Virus record (IMG/VR): IMGVR_UViG_3300028844_004205
Coordinates: 1-64,000 of that record
Source of the DNA: a virus
DNA: 64,000 nucleotides
Direction: 5' to 3' (one strand)
Shown: positions 7,909-17,800 of the stretch, piece by piece
Layout: the number at the start of each line of letters is the position of its first letter
Numbering within the stretch: the first letter of the stretch is position 1
Notes under the pieces: generated by a model
The model's input: the letters and a program-made list of their open reading frames with translations, nothing else
The model's database searches: none
Told to the model about the DNA's origin: nothing
Program-made: the position numbers and the translations under genes

Positions 7909-10350
7909 CTATGCTGCGTTAGCGTAGTTACGTTCCAACGGAGACGTAGCTGAAAAGGATAACCCAGTTGCTCGGGTTATTTGTAATCCAGTTACCTCAA
8001 CATATTGACCTGTCTCCAGTCCAATTGCTTTGAGTACACATACCGCAGTCTCAGTAGTTCGTCCACCTTGGCTATTGTTATCGTAGTCATAATCAAACGC
8101 GACTTGAGCCGTAGCTGCTGAACCAACAATATCAGAGCCTGAATTATTCTGCACGATAATAGCATCAGGTGAGTTGTACGGATTTTCATCAATGTTAACT
8201 GTCTGATTAGTTTCCGCAATACCTACTGCTTGACCATCAACACGGATTACATCGTAATCAGCTGATGGAGTTGTTTCAACAGTGACTCTGAACAAGCCGT
8301 TATTTTCTGGTTCAACAAACCCACTAATACGAATGTAATCATTCACAGCCATATTAGGTAACGTACCTGTTAGGCTATAACCAGAACCTGATGGTGTAAC
8401 TGTATCAATATCAGCACTTGTAGTACGTGCAGTATATTGATAATACAAGAAGTATTCAGGAGCTGTATCCGCTGTCAAGTTAGTGTTGAAGTTTAATGTT
8501 CCAGCTGCAACAAATGGGAAGTTACGAGTACCCGCTGCTGCACCAGTGTTATCAACGAAGAACATGTTGTTAGTATCGTTTGCATCAAAGCCTTCGACAA
8601 TAACACCTGCTCCACCGCCATTAGGATTAGTCGACTCTGCACCACCAAAGGTTACGTTATCACCAACGTATGCAGCCAACGCGCCAGTCATCTTACCAAT
8701 AACTGTTCCTTCACCATTATCATTAATGTTCGTAGCTTGTCTTAGTAAGTATTGGACACGCTCATAGATGTTCTGAGCTGACACGTTTAATGGTGTGGCT
8801 CTTTGCATCGTAAATGATAAACTAGATTCCGTATCTGTTAATGCACCCGTAAGAACTACAGTTAGCACATTACCCGGAGCAGTTGGTGTACCACTAATAG
8901 TATGCACACCCTTATCAGTTCCTTCATGGATAATTAATGTTCCACCCGCATAATCTGCTAAAGCTTCACCTGTACCTAATGCATGATTCGCTGATGTAAA
9001 GGTAGTAGAAGTTGCACTAGCACCATTACTGTGAGAGTAAGTCCCTGCATCAATAACAACACCAAAAGTTCTTGGTACACCATCAGTATCAACATCACGG
9101 TTATATGCTGCGTCTAAGTAACGTAAGCGTACTTCATTCCAATCACCAGTTACCACGTTTGCATCAGTAACGTCGATCTTCTGATCCGCGTCATTCGCAA
9201 GTGGGAATTTGATAATCTTGGAAGATACAGCCGTTTCACCACCATCCGCTAAGGTTGATGATTGAAAGACTTTACCCTTCGCATCGCCATCTCGTATACG
9301 TAATGTGGTAGTAAACGCGTTACTATTGTCATAGGCAATTGTAGTAGTACCAATTGCTTCTGCAGTCCACGTAGTTGAGATAGTCATTGATAACGCTGTA
9401 ACAGCCGTTAATAAATAAGTACCGTCATTGGATGTAGAGTTAGTGATTTCAATCTGACCACCAACAACAAAACCATCAGTGATGAATGACCCACTAACAC
9501 GATCAATCGTTGTAGTTGAATCAAACGATAGCGTATCGGCAGCTAAATCACCAAGGAACTGGTAATACTGAACTGGTTCGTTTACGACGTTAGCAAACGC
9601 ATAATCGACAGTGTTATCAGTAGTTGCATCATTACCAAAGAAGTAATACGCTTGATCAAGTGCATCTTCGAACGTACCCAAGGTTGTTGAGTTAAAGAAC
9701 TTCTTCTGTACAACACCTGCATTGTCTTTCTCATCCCAACCAGCGTTACGAATAAGGCGAACCGAATCAGTACCAGATGCTGCATCAACCTTCAATGCCC
9801 AATCAGAGTTGTTACCTGATGGATCTTCACCAAATTCCCACTGACCAGCAGCGAACGAGATACCAACCATTGGGAAGGCACCAGAATCTATTAACAGCTG
9901 ATCTGTTTTCCATTCCTCTTTAATGAAGGAGTGAAGAGCAATCATCTGAACACCTGCAACATCTAAGTTACCTTGTTCCAGTAACCAGATCTCTTCAGTC
10001 AAAGTGTCTAGATAAACAGACTTTTCAGTAGTTGCTCCAGTCGCACCCAATATAGATGCGCCTTCACTACCAGCGGTTGAAGGTACTGCCCCGTTAGATA
10101 GTTTATCTACGTTATAGTCAATAGTATCCGAATCAACACTAAACACTTGCCATAAACCGTTAACAAGCGGATCTGAGTGATCTCGTACTTCGAATATTTC
10201 ACCTGCCGCCAAAGACGGCATGTTACCCCCGGCAGAGCCAAATGCTGAATCAGCACCTGTTCCCGGAGTTGTTACAACGAAATCAGTTAAGGCGGCGGGT
10301 AATACTATCGCCCCTTGATTGAGATCATCTGGGTCTGTAATTAGTGCCAT
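7909..10350 (-). CDS. Large virion appendage protein
   Basis: The gene encodes 813 residues. The N-terminal 170 residues are Asp/Gly/Thr-rich, with VYLDTLTEEIWLLE and a long conserved-looking stretch ending in FFNSTTLGTFEDALDQAYYFFG. The remaining two thirds are beta-rich repeats. The last residues (ATSPLERNYANAA) resemble the ends of the 540- and 405-residue neighbours (FDRNYNNPV, LLERNFWFGAK). I do not recognise an enzyme domain. Size, composition and place among fibre genes make it a major appendage or baseplate-ring component. Confidence 0.6.
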   Translation of the reverse strand: MALITDPDDLNQGAIVLPAALTDFVVTTPGTGADSAFGSAGGNMPSLAAGEIFEVRDHSDPLVNGLWQVFSVDSDTIDYNVDKLSNGAVPSTAGSEGASILGATGATTEKSVYLDTLTEEIWLLEQGNLDVAGVQMIALHSFIKEEWKTDQLLIDSGAFPMVGISFAAGQWEFGEDPSGNNSDWALKVDAASGTDSVRLIRNAGWDEKDNAGVVQKKFFNSTTLGTFEDALDQAYYFFGNDATTDNTVDYAFANVVNEPVQYYQFLGDLAADTLSFDSTTTIDRVSGSFITDGFVVGGQIEITNSTSNDGTYLLTAVTALSMTISTTWTAEAIGTTTIAYDNSNAFTTTLRIRDGDAKGKVFQSSTLADGGETAVSSKIIKFPLANDADQKIDVTDANVVTGDWNEVRLRYLDAAYNRDVDTDGVPRTFGVVIDAGTYSHSNGASATSTTFTSANHALGTGEALADYAGGTLIIHEGTDKGVHTISGTPTAPGNVLTVVLTGALTDTESSLSFTMQRATPLNVSAQNIYERVQYLLRQATNINDNGEGTVIGKMTGALAAYVGDNVTFGGAESTNPNGGGAGVIVEGFDANDTNNMFFVDNTGAAAGTRNFPFVAAGTLNFNTNLTADTAPEYFLYYQYTARTTSADIDTVTPSGSGYSLTGTLPNMAVNDYIRISGFVEPENNGLFRVTVETTPSADYDVIRVDGQAVGIAETNQTVNIDENPYNSPDAIIVQNNSGSDIVGSAATAQVAFDYDYDNNSQGGRTTETAVCVLKAIGLETGQYVEVTGLQITRATGLSFSATSPLERNYANAA

Positions 10351-10364
10351 TTCTTATATCTCCA

Positions 10365-10775
10365 TTAGTATGTTAAACTTGCGCGGTTATCCCAGATTTG
10401 ATTATATCCGGTAAATCCACCTTCTTCATTAATTCTCCTATATCCGCCTACCCCACTTGCCGGTATAAAAGTTTTGAATATCTTAAACTTCGCTTCACTG
10501 CTTATTGCGGTTTCATCTATATAGTACCCTTCATAAATAGTTGTATCTCCAGCTGATGGAGTGTCATCTAGTATTTCAAATTCTTTATCTTGATTCAATT
10601 GTTCCTCCTGCTGAGATAAGCCTGTAGGACCTATAGGTCCTTGAGTACCTCCTGTTAATACACTAGCTACTCTAGGAGTTGTTACTAGCGTTTGAGTAAT
10701 AGGAGCAGTTTCTATAACGGCTACCTGCTCAGATACTATTAAGCTAAGCTCATTACCATTTACTGTAATGCTCAT
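10365..10775 (-). CDS. Small appendage protein with short Gly-X-Y motif
   Basis: The gene encodes 136 residues. The N-terminus (SITVNGNEL) precedes a VLTGGTQGPIGPTG segment (residues about 38-52), shared with the 102-residue collagen-like protein of 4752-5060. It is followed by a C-terminal domain of about 75 residues (EFEILDDTPSAGDTTIYEGYY). The stop overlaps the upstream gene by 4 bp. Probably a small trimeric virion appendage. Confidence 0.6.
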   Translation of the reverse strand: MSITVNGNELSLIVSEQVAVIETAPITQTLVTTPRVASVLTGGTQGPIGPTGLSQQEEQLNQDKEFEILDDTPSAGDTTIYEGYYIDETAISSEAKFKIFKTFIPASGVGGYRRINEEGGFTGYNQIWDNRASLTY

Positions 10776-11137
10776 CTAGTTACTTCTTTAATTAGTTTAA
10801 CCGTTCCTTTTACTAGTCTTGTTACCTCAGTACCATTCACCATTTCTAGGTCGTATGTAGCAGTTTCAAAAGTGAATGCTTCCGTGTCTGTGGCTGTAAT
10901 TAGCAGCTCTATAGTACCAGCAGCATCACCTAAAGTTATGTCTGTAGGCGACACCATAGAATGAAGTGTGGCCGCATCATCTATATCCTCTCGGATCTGC
11001 ATTCGCGCTGACCACCCGGTTAAATCTGTGGGCGTTCCATTCTCGTCATTCCATGTAAGTGTGACTCTAAACGTAGCCCCTTGTTCAATCTCTATATCTA
11101 GCTTCTGTGCGAATTGTTCTATCTTAGGTGTAGCCAT
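10772..11137 (-). CDS. Small virion protein, Ig/BppU-like N-terminal type
   Basis: The gene encodes 121 residues. The pattern I-EQGATFRVTLTW...G-PTDLTGWSARMQIR followed by alternating strands and a YDLE motif is a recurring small beta-sandwich domain in phage tail and baseplate proteins (BppU N-terminal-like). No catalytic residues are apparent. It lies between the lysis cassette and the fibre genes, and a role in fibre attachment is inferred. Confidence 0.6.
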   Translation of the reverse strand: MATPKIEQFAQKLDIEIEQGATFRVTLTWNDENGTPTDLTGWSARMQIREDIDDAATLHSMVSPTDITLGDAAGTIELLITATDTEAFTFETATYDLEMVNGTEVTRLVKGTVKLIKEVTR

Positions 11138-11138
11138 T

Positions 11139-11423
11139 TTAGACTCCTAATATCGTTGATATTGCCACAGTTAATACCCCGGCAAAAATAGTTATTAATA
11201 TAGTGCGTCTAAAACTACGCATTTCTTTGCGTTCGTTTTTCATCTCTACCATATCTTTTTCAAGTATCTCTAAAACAGTAGTTATGCCCGGTCTACCATT
11301 ACCATATAACGAATGGTTATGCCCTTTGATAACTTCTTTTATATCTTTAATATCGCTTTTTAGATCTTCTCGAATACCTTTTATTGCCCCAATTATCAGG
11401 TCCGTTTCTTTGTCAGTTCCCAT
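11139..11423 (-). CDS. Small membrane protein, XhlA/haemolysin-like architecture
   Basis: The gene encodes 94 residues. A charged amphipathic and coiled-coil region (residues 8-70) is followed by one C-terminal transmembrane helix (TILITIFAGVLTVAISTILGV). This layout, coiled coil then a single C-terminal helix next to lysis genes, resembles XhlA-type holin partners. The gene overlaps Rz1 by 11 bp. It may be a second holin component or an antiholin, inferred from architecture and position. Confidence 0.55.
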   Translation of the reverse strand: MGTDKETDLIIGAIKGIREDLKSDIKDIKEVIKGHNHSLYGNGRPGITTVLEILEKDMVEMKNERKEMRSFRRTILITIFAGVLTVAISTILGV

Positions 11424-11691
11424 TTGTCTCTACCCACTCCTTAAGTAGTTCCATGTTATCGCTACATTCTAATGCCGCGCCTTTTAGTTTGTTTATGTAC
11501 AGAACCAGATCGCCATTCGTCTGCCCCTGAAATAGAGGTATTGTAGGCTTCCGCATCAATGCTTGGGGGGGAGTTACTACTTGTGTCACCGTCACCGTAG
11601 CTGGGCTCGTACTGCAGGAGCTCAATAATAGAATTAGGGATATCATCATCAGCCCAGTCAGCTGCTTCTTCACTTTCATTAATTGCGTCAT
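11413..11691 (-). CDS. Rz1: Rz1-like o-spanin lipoprotein
   Basis: The gene encodes 92 residues with an N-terminal signal peptide and lipobox LLLSSC; Cys26 is the predicted lipidated residue after signal peptidase II cleavage. The mature part has Pro-rich stretches (VTPPQALMRKPTIPLF), as usual for outer-membrane spanins. It begins inside Rz in a different frame and extends past its end, a known Rz/Rz1 arrangement. The pair would link inner and outer membranes and fuse them at the last step of lysis, which implies a Gram-negative host. Confidence 0.85.
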   Translation of the reverse strand: MTQLMKVKKQLTGLMMISLILLLSSCSTSPATVTVTQVVTPPQALMRKPTIPLFQGQTNGDLVLYINKLKGAALECSDNMELLKEWVETNGN

Positions 11692-11986
11692 TGTATAGCC
11701 CTTCCCAAGTATTAGCTTCTTGCTCTCGTATGGACAGTTTGGCCATAGCTCTAGACAGCAGATCGTCAGTGTTTTGAAGTATAGTATTAAGTTTCAAATA
11801 CTCCTCCCTTTGGAACACTAAAGCGCTTCTGAGTTCAGCGTTATGTGCTTTTATTTCCCCTGATTTTTCAAGCGTGTAGGAGGTATACCATAAGGATGCG
11901 CCTAACCCTATAACTAAAACTGCTATAATACCTAGGAATACCTGATTTAACTTAACCCCTACAAAACCTTTAATTGCTCCTATCAT
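11462..11986 (-). CDS. Rz: Rz-like i-spanin
   Basis: The gene encodes 174 residues with one N-terminal transmembrane anchor (about residues 14-36, LNQVFLGIIAVLVIGLGASLW). A periplasmic coiled coil follows (about 38-100, rich in Glu, Gln, Leu and Lys), then a C-terminal tail rich in Ser and Asp. Placement right after the holin and endopeptidase genes and the embedded Rz1 frame fix the assignment. The acidic C-terminal region is encoded by the same DNA as the Rz1 signal peptide and Pro-rich segment. Confidence 0.85.
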   Translation of the reverse strand: MIGAIKGFVGVKLNQVFLGIIAVLVIGLGASLWYTSYTLEKSGEIKAHNAELRSALVFQREEYLKLNTILQNTDDLLSRAMAKLSIREQEANTWEGLYNDAINESEEAADWADDDIPNSIIELLQYEPSYGDGDTSSNSPPSIDAEAYNTSISGADEWRSGSVHKQTKRRGIRM

Positions 11987-12200
11987 CTCTATCTACCTTC
12001 CATTTGTCATCTAAAGTGGCGAACCCCACGTAAGTTCCTACTACTGCAGCTAACGAATATACTACAGCTATTATAACATCGGACTGCGGAGCAGCGAGCT
12101 TGTTGAATACCGCTGCTATTCCGATGCCTATTATAGCACATAACGACACCCACGCCATAGCTCTGCGGTTTTTCCATCTGTCTATTTCATTAGGTTGCAT
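11970..12200 (-). CDS. Holin candidate
   Basis: The gene encodes 76 residues with a short charged N-terminus (QPNEIDRWKNRRAMAW), two predicted transmembrane helices (about residues 14-33 and 42-62) and a charged C-terminus (DDKWKVDRDDRSN). This is the class II holin layout. It lies between the M23 endopeptidase and the spanins and overlaps both by 11-17 bp. It would form the inner-membrane lesion that releases the endolysin. Confidence 0.75.
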   Translation of the reverse strand: MQPNEIDRWKNRRAMAWVSLCAIIGIGIAAVFNKLAAPQSDVIIAVVYSLAAVVGTYVGFATLDDKWKVDRDDRSN

Positions 12201-12606
12201 AAGACATTTTCTCCAGATATGCCCAAGGATTTACCTTCTTTCCTTCTAGATCCATAACCTCGAAATGAACGTGGTTCGTGATCCCCGGGTAGGTGTCCGT
12301 CAGATCTTGGGCTAATCCTAACAGAGTTCCTTTGTCTACTTTGTTTCCCACCTCTACAGAAGGTTTCACATAGAAATATCTATACTTAATACCCTGAGGG
12401 GTTGTGACCTCTACATATCGATACTGTAGCTTATCTGCATATGGATACCCTAACTTCGTAACTTGCCCCGCGGACCCCGAATATATTTCAGTATCTGGGT
12501 AACAAGCGAAGTCAACGCCTTTGTGTTTACGAGAACCTCTTGGTGCCATCCATTTTCCTGATCCATGTGTGTCTGTTCCTCTTGTTGGTAATCCTGCTAA
12601 TATCAT
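12190..12606 (-). CDS. M23-family peptidoglycan endopeptidase (endolysin)
   Basis: The gene encodes 138 residues covering one LytM/M23 domain. Zinc ligand motif HKGVD gives His28 and Asp32, and the HxH motif NHVHFEV gives His112 and His114. The usual second catalytic His in a Y-x-H-L motif is absent: the equivalent stretch reads YRYFYVKP, so activity or mechanism may differ. No signal peptide is seen, consistent with holin-dependent release. It would cut peptide cross-links in the cell wall. It is the first gene of the lysis cassette in transcription order. Confidence 0.85.
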   Translation of the reverse strand: MILAGLPTRGTDTHGSGKWMAPRGSRKHKGVDFACYPDTEIYSGSAGQVTKLGYPYADKLQYRYVEVTTPQGIKYRYFYVKPSVEVGNKVDKGTLLGLAQDLTDTYPGITNHVHFEVMDLEGKKVNPWAYLEKMSYAT

Positions 12607-12616
12607 AGGGGGCTCC

Positions 12617-14890
12617 TTATATTATAACATGCGCGTCATAGAGATAGAGATACTTAAAAACATCACTTGGATCCGCAACACCGTTGTTAATTATAACTGT
12701 ATAGTTAACTATTATCTGAGCTGTTATTATAACATATATATCTTTTCGGGTTTGTAATATTTCCTCAGAAGGGTTTGGTATGAAAGTAGCTTCTAAGGCT
12801 TCTATTAATTCTTCAAAATCATACCCGCTTCCATCTTTAGAGACTAGGTGCAGGACTTTTATTTCAGCAGTTGGGCTAGTTGGGATAACCATAACAATTT
12901 TATCCCAATAATAACCCTCAGCGGCTAATAAAGATAAATAGTCTAAGTAGTTCCTAGTGTGATTTACATATACTGTCCCATCGGTATGAAATGTATTATC
13001 ATAATTCCCGCTAGAACCTAGCCCAGTCCATTTATTATAAGTCTCCTCACTAGTAAAAACAGTGGGAGGTGCGACTCCATGGGCGTAGCTAATTTGCCTA
13101 TCTAAAGTAATGTCACTTAGATCCAGAGAATAAGTGGTTGTACTACTAGTTGTAAGAGTAGCTGAGAATTCGGTGTAATCAGCGGGGGGGCTTTCCTCGG
13201 TAGGGGGACTATAAAAAACAGCCCCCGCAAGTGATACTGAATCACCTCCGGGGTTTATGAGATTGTTAATAGTTTCTGATGTTAGACTAGTATCTGCATC
13301 ATTTAGGTCAGGGTACTCATAAATAGATTCTAAGTTGTACTCGTTGTCAAAAAACGGTGGGGTATTAGTATACTCATGTATTATACTACCGTCTCTATAA
13401 TATGTTTCCTCAATGGGAGCGAAACCATCTTCCGACGGGGCTAAGGTAGTTAAGTATCTAATTTCAGGCTCTGAGATTACTATATCTAACTCTCTATCTA
13501 TGTTAGTTACTGCAAAATAATAAGGGTCTACGGAATCTTTGAGCTGCGTAACTCTTGATTGTACCTCCCCTGTAGGAGCAGTATAGGTACGTATTCCTGC
13601 ATTAGAAGCTAATATGTCTAAATCTACTGAATAGCCATTTGCTAAAATACTAACTCCTGTACCACTATCATTATAATAAGTAGTTTTTTCTACCCACTCT
13701 GTTGTATAAGCTAATTTATATCCGTCGTCTGTAAGAACATAATTACTTTGCTCAGAAGAAACAGCTCTTAGCCCATACTCTGTAACTCTGGTTACTGTTC
13801 TTGAACCTTGTGGGGAGCTAAACGCGAGCAAACTTTCTTCTCTAATAAAACAATCTTGCACAGCCCCAACGGATGGTTTACCTACTCCTAGCTCTGTTTC
13901 GTCGAAAGTGTTAGAATATACTTCTACTTCTTCTAGTTCAAGAGTGGGCCAAGGGGAAGTATCGGTAACTCTAAAATATTTTCCTGCCCTCATATAGATT
14001 AACTCATCTTGTTCTGATAATTCAAAAGTTTGGCTCGTAGGGAATAATAAAGCGTTTCCTACCGGGACGTTCTCCTCCAATATATTAGAGCCTAAATCAG
14101 GGATGCCGTGCGTCCAAGCCGTACCGTACTCGGTACGTGCTGCTACCATAGCGTCAAAGTATATTTGTTCTATATTATAAGTAGTAGGATTAGGTATTAC
14201 TGTTGGGTTAGCTTCATCTAATTCTGAGAACCAAAACCCTACTCCATAATCAAACTGGTACCCTATCTGAGCGGCTCCGGCTGTATAAAGTATGATATAA
14301 AAGTCTTCTACTTCTACCTCATCAATAATCCTTGTTCGTTTTGCTATATATGTTTCAGGAGGTTTTAGTGTTGAAAGCACGGGTGTTACTAGAGCAAATA
14401 CTGACGTAGGATCAAACGTAGGAAAGGTGCTTAAGTATTTTTTTAGGATTACATCTATCGAACGTCCTTGGCCTTTATCATAAAGGTACGTAAGGACCTT
14501 CAATAAGCGTTTCTTTCCTACTTTATTTGTATATTCTGTCTCGGATATGTAGTTATCAGTTAAATCAACAACAGGACTAACTCGCTTATTTGTTAAGTAG
14601 ACCTGATATTCAATTGCTGATGAAGGGTATTGAATCACGTTGGAAGAACCAACTACTGGCACCATAAATGATGATGAGCCTTTAGTATATATATCCGCCC
14701 GAGCTATCCGGTTGAAGATCTGCATACGTATACGGACCCCTTTTTCTGGGTTAAGCCATTTGTTATACACACTTATGTGGTGCTTATCCCTATGCTTACC
14801 AGCAACTATAAGATTCCTTTCGGTGAAGTTACGCCATTTATCAGCTAGAGTTTTATCCCCATGCGTGAATATTTTGTTGTAGCGTTTCAT
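12617..14890 (-). CDS. Large virion protein of unknown fold
   Basis: The gene encodes 757 residues that I cannot assign to a family. The N-terminus is basic (KRYNKIFTHGDKTLADKWRN). The rest is rich in Tyr, Thr, Glu and Asp, with many short strands and no obvious transmembrane segment. Its start overlaps the stop of the 2191-residue polyvalent gene (ATGA, 4 bp), which suggests coupled synthesis. It may be a tail-tip or internal protein co-assembled with its neighbour. Confidence 0.6.
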   Translation of the reverse strand: MKRYNKIFTHGDKTLADKWRNFTERNLIVAGKHRDKHHISVYNKWLNPEKGVRIRMQIFNRIARADIYTKGSSSFMVPVVGSSNVIQYPSSAIEYQVYLTNKRVSPVVDLTDNYISETEYTNKVGKKRLLKVLTYLYDKGQGRSIDVILKKYLSTFPTFDPTSVFALVTPVLSTLKPPETYIAKRTRIIDEVEVEDFYIILYTAGAAQIGYQFDYGVGFWFSELDEANPTVIPNPTTYNIEQIYFDAMVAARTEYGTAWTHGIPDLGSNILEENVPVGNALLFPTSQTFELSEQDELIYMRAGKYFRVTDTSPWPTLELEEVEVYSNTFDETELGVGKPSVGAVQDCFIREESLLAFSSPQGSRTVTRVTEYGLRAVSSEQSNYVLTDDGYKLAYTTEWVEKTTYYNDSGTGVSILANGYSVDLDILASNAGIRTYTAPTGEVQSRVTQLKDSVDPYYFAVTNIDRELDIVISEPEIRYLTTLAPSEDGFAPIEETYYRDGSIIHEYTNTPPFFDNEYNLESIYEYPDLNDADTSLTSETINNLINPGGDSVSLAGAVFYSPPTEESPPADYTEFSATLTTSSTTTYSLDLSDITLDRQISYAHGVAPPTVFTSEETYNKWTGLGSSGNYDNTFHTDGTVYVNHTRNYLDYLSLLAAEGYYWDKIVMVIPTSPTAEIKVLHLVSKDGSGYDFEELIEALEATFIPNPSEEILQTRKDIYVIITAQIIVNYTVIINNGVADPSDVFKYLYLYDAHVII

Positions 14891-17800
14891 TCTTCAGCCA
14901 TAAAATCGGCGACAGCGGAGAACGGTTGAGTGCTATTACCGTAAGGTTCGTTCTTCTCCATTAAGTCTACCCATTCATTTCCTCCTTCTGTAAGCGCTTC
15001 TGCAAATTCAGTTACGCCATTTTGGTATGTTGGACCTAGGAAACTTTCTATCCCTGCTCCACCCATTCTGATATCTTGACCGGCGTCCGCGAATATCTGA
15101 CCAAGGCCTAATAAGCCTGATCGTTGAACGCTGTTCATTGCACGATCTCCTAAGGACCTAGCAGGGTTGCCAGATGGGTTACCAACAGCTTCTCTAAACA
15201 GATCTCTGAACAAGTCAGATATCATCATCATAGGCGCGAACAGTGCTAAGAACATAACTGGTCCGTAGTTATTGTGCCCTAATGCCTCTGAGAAAGCTCT
15301 ACGTAATATGTTATCGTGGAACGCATACATGAAAGACTTCAAGTGGAACACTAGAATAAAATGAGGGTCACTAGCCCAAATAGGTCTTTGTGCCGCGTTA
15401 GGTCTTAGTATAGAAGTATCAACAAACCTACTGATAGCAGCTTTGACTCTTTCGTCTGCTGCTAAAATTTCTTCATACCCTTCTGGTTTTTTACGTGCCA
15501 TATCTGATCTTTCAGAAGAGGTTAATAGTTTGACCCCACCTGTGGCGTCTGTAATTACATCTCCTTCTTGTAGATTTAGGTCTTCCATATACCGGACACT
15601 TAAAGGGTTATTCATTTTACCATGTCTTTTCAAGAACTGCATACCACCAGATACCGCCATAACGCGGGTAAGCTTAGTTAGTTGCGTAAGACCAATAGAC
15701 TTAAAGAAGAACTCATTAGCTCGTTTAATACCCGGAGTTAACCAAGTGGCACCATACTCCCATTCCAAGGCTTCATTCAAAACGTGCCCTTCAATGACAC
15801 CCAGTGATTCTGCTATCTTCAGCATTTCAGATCTGTATAGTTTCTTGTCACCACCAGCTAGTTGTTGCACGGCGTTGGTTATCTCTTTAGCACCTGCTTT
15901 AAGTGCAGTCATAGCAACGTCCATGCTGCCACCGCGCACTGCTATACCTATAGGATCTACAAGACTCGTGAAAGTAGCTAAGCTAAGAACAGCGAAGTTC
16001 TGTGTAACTACTGCTGCACTGAATATTTTTTGTAGTGTAGGGTTGACTACTTCTCCCGGTGCTACTTCTATATAAATAAGATTGCCTTCGTCGTCCCTTT
16101 TATTTCTTATTTTACTAAAGAATTTCATTAGGCGTTGGTTGTTACTATAACCTAATTTACCTATCATAGCATCCACATAGTGATGAGCCATAGTAAGCTC
16201 TTCTTTAGTGGCACCGAATTCTTCAGCCGCTTCCAACAGGTCTTGAATAACGAGACCCTCGCTGCCAAACCTTTCAGTAAACTCTGAACGCTTTACTACT
16301 TGTCTAATATAAGAGTGCACTACATTGTCTATATCTTTAGAAAAGAATGATGTAAGCATCTCTTGGTCGGCTGCATTACCTATATCGGTTACGAAGCTCA
16401 ATACGCGTTTGTTTATAGACCCCATGAATGGAGTGAACTCATTACGGTCTGGATTAATTTCTACGTCCGCGTAGCCATCCTTGTTGACGAGAGTATCTAT
16501 AATAGACTCTACAAATTCTTCGGGTGTATCTACACCTATGTCTTCTAAGAATAGTTTCTCATCCTTTGGAAGATCTTTATTTGCTTTCGCCAATTTAACT
16601 TTAGCATTGGCTAAATTAATAGCTTCTATCTCAGCTTTAAACTTATCTTGAAGTAATAGATTCTTAAACTCATCACTGCGTTCTGCTAATTCTTTGCCAT
16701 CATACACCCAAGGGAAATAGTCTTTTAAGAAGCCCACTTCTACACCTTTGTTTTTGCTGTACGCAGACATCTCTGTGAAAAGGTTTTTAGCTGCTCGCGC
16801 TCGTTGAGCTACTATATCGCCTTTAGGTAGAGCATTAAACTTATTAACATCTAGTAACACTTCATGTAAATCAGCTTTTTCAAACTCATCTAACCCTGTT
16901 ACAAGAGAAGCCCACTTATTAGTAAAGAACCCTATCTTCCTAGTACGCGCTGTGAAGTATGTCTCTGATACCCCTGCGCTATTAGACGAACGTATGTTAA
17001 ACTTGTTAGCCAACTGAATAAAGAAAGGGTTATTTGTAGCTCTCATGCGTGCGTCAGCAGTACGACCGAATGTATCCATAAGTGGATGCATCTTCTGAGA
17101 AGTAAAATCTACTATATTCTGTACTGCTCTTTTAGTGATAGTATCTCTTACCCTATTCTCCACTACGTAGTTCTTACTTATCTGGCGACTAGCTATAGCT
17201 GCGAATATCTTCTCTGCTTGGTGATGGTCTTGTACATACCCAAAGACCTCTTCTAGTATTTCGCTAATATAATCAAACACAGTTCTAGTAGAAGGTCCTG
17301 TGTTTAAGAAAGACTTACCTGTGGTTATATCAGTGCCAGCTAAATGGAACTGGTAAGCATATGCCATAGCTGCGTAAGGATCTACAGTAATCTCAAACTG
17401 TGCCTCTTTATCCTCAGCTAATAAATTATGTAGGCGTTTAAAAGTAAACCTGCTGCCTAGGAACCTAGCCATAGTTTTCTTATGCTCAGGTGACAACTCA
17501 TTCATAAATACATCGCGTAGGGCTTCTTTAGCCTCTTCGCTGAATGGTTTTTCAGTTACTATTTTAGCAGCAGCAGCTAACTTCTGATCTAATTCTTCAG
17601 GCATACTGTTAGCCTTGTCTGTAAGATCGGCATTAAGAGTAGCTTTCTTGTTTCTGCTAATAACGTCATCTATATAAGCAGCAACAGTTACATCTGGACT
17701 AAACCCTAATGTTGATTTAGCTACTTTCAAAGCTTCAGCTAAAATATCTTTTAACCCTTTAAAGAACTTAGCTACTATATCAGTAGGTTCTTTAACAACA

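Noticed and set aside
15443-16075. 210-codon plus-strand open frame inside the giant virion gene
   Set aside because: Antisense to a continuous coding frame, Ser/Leu/Pro-rich shadow composition, no ribosome binding site.
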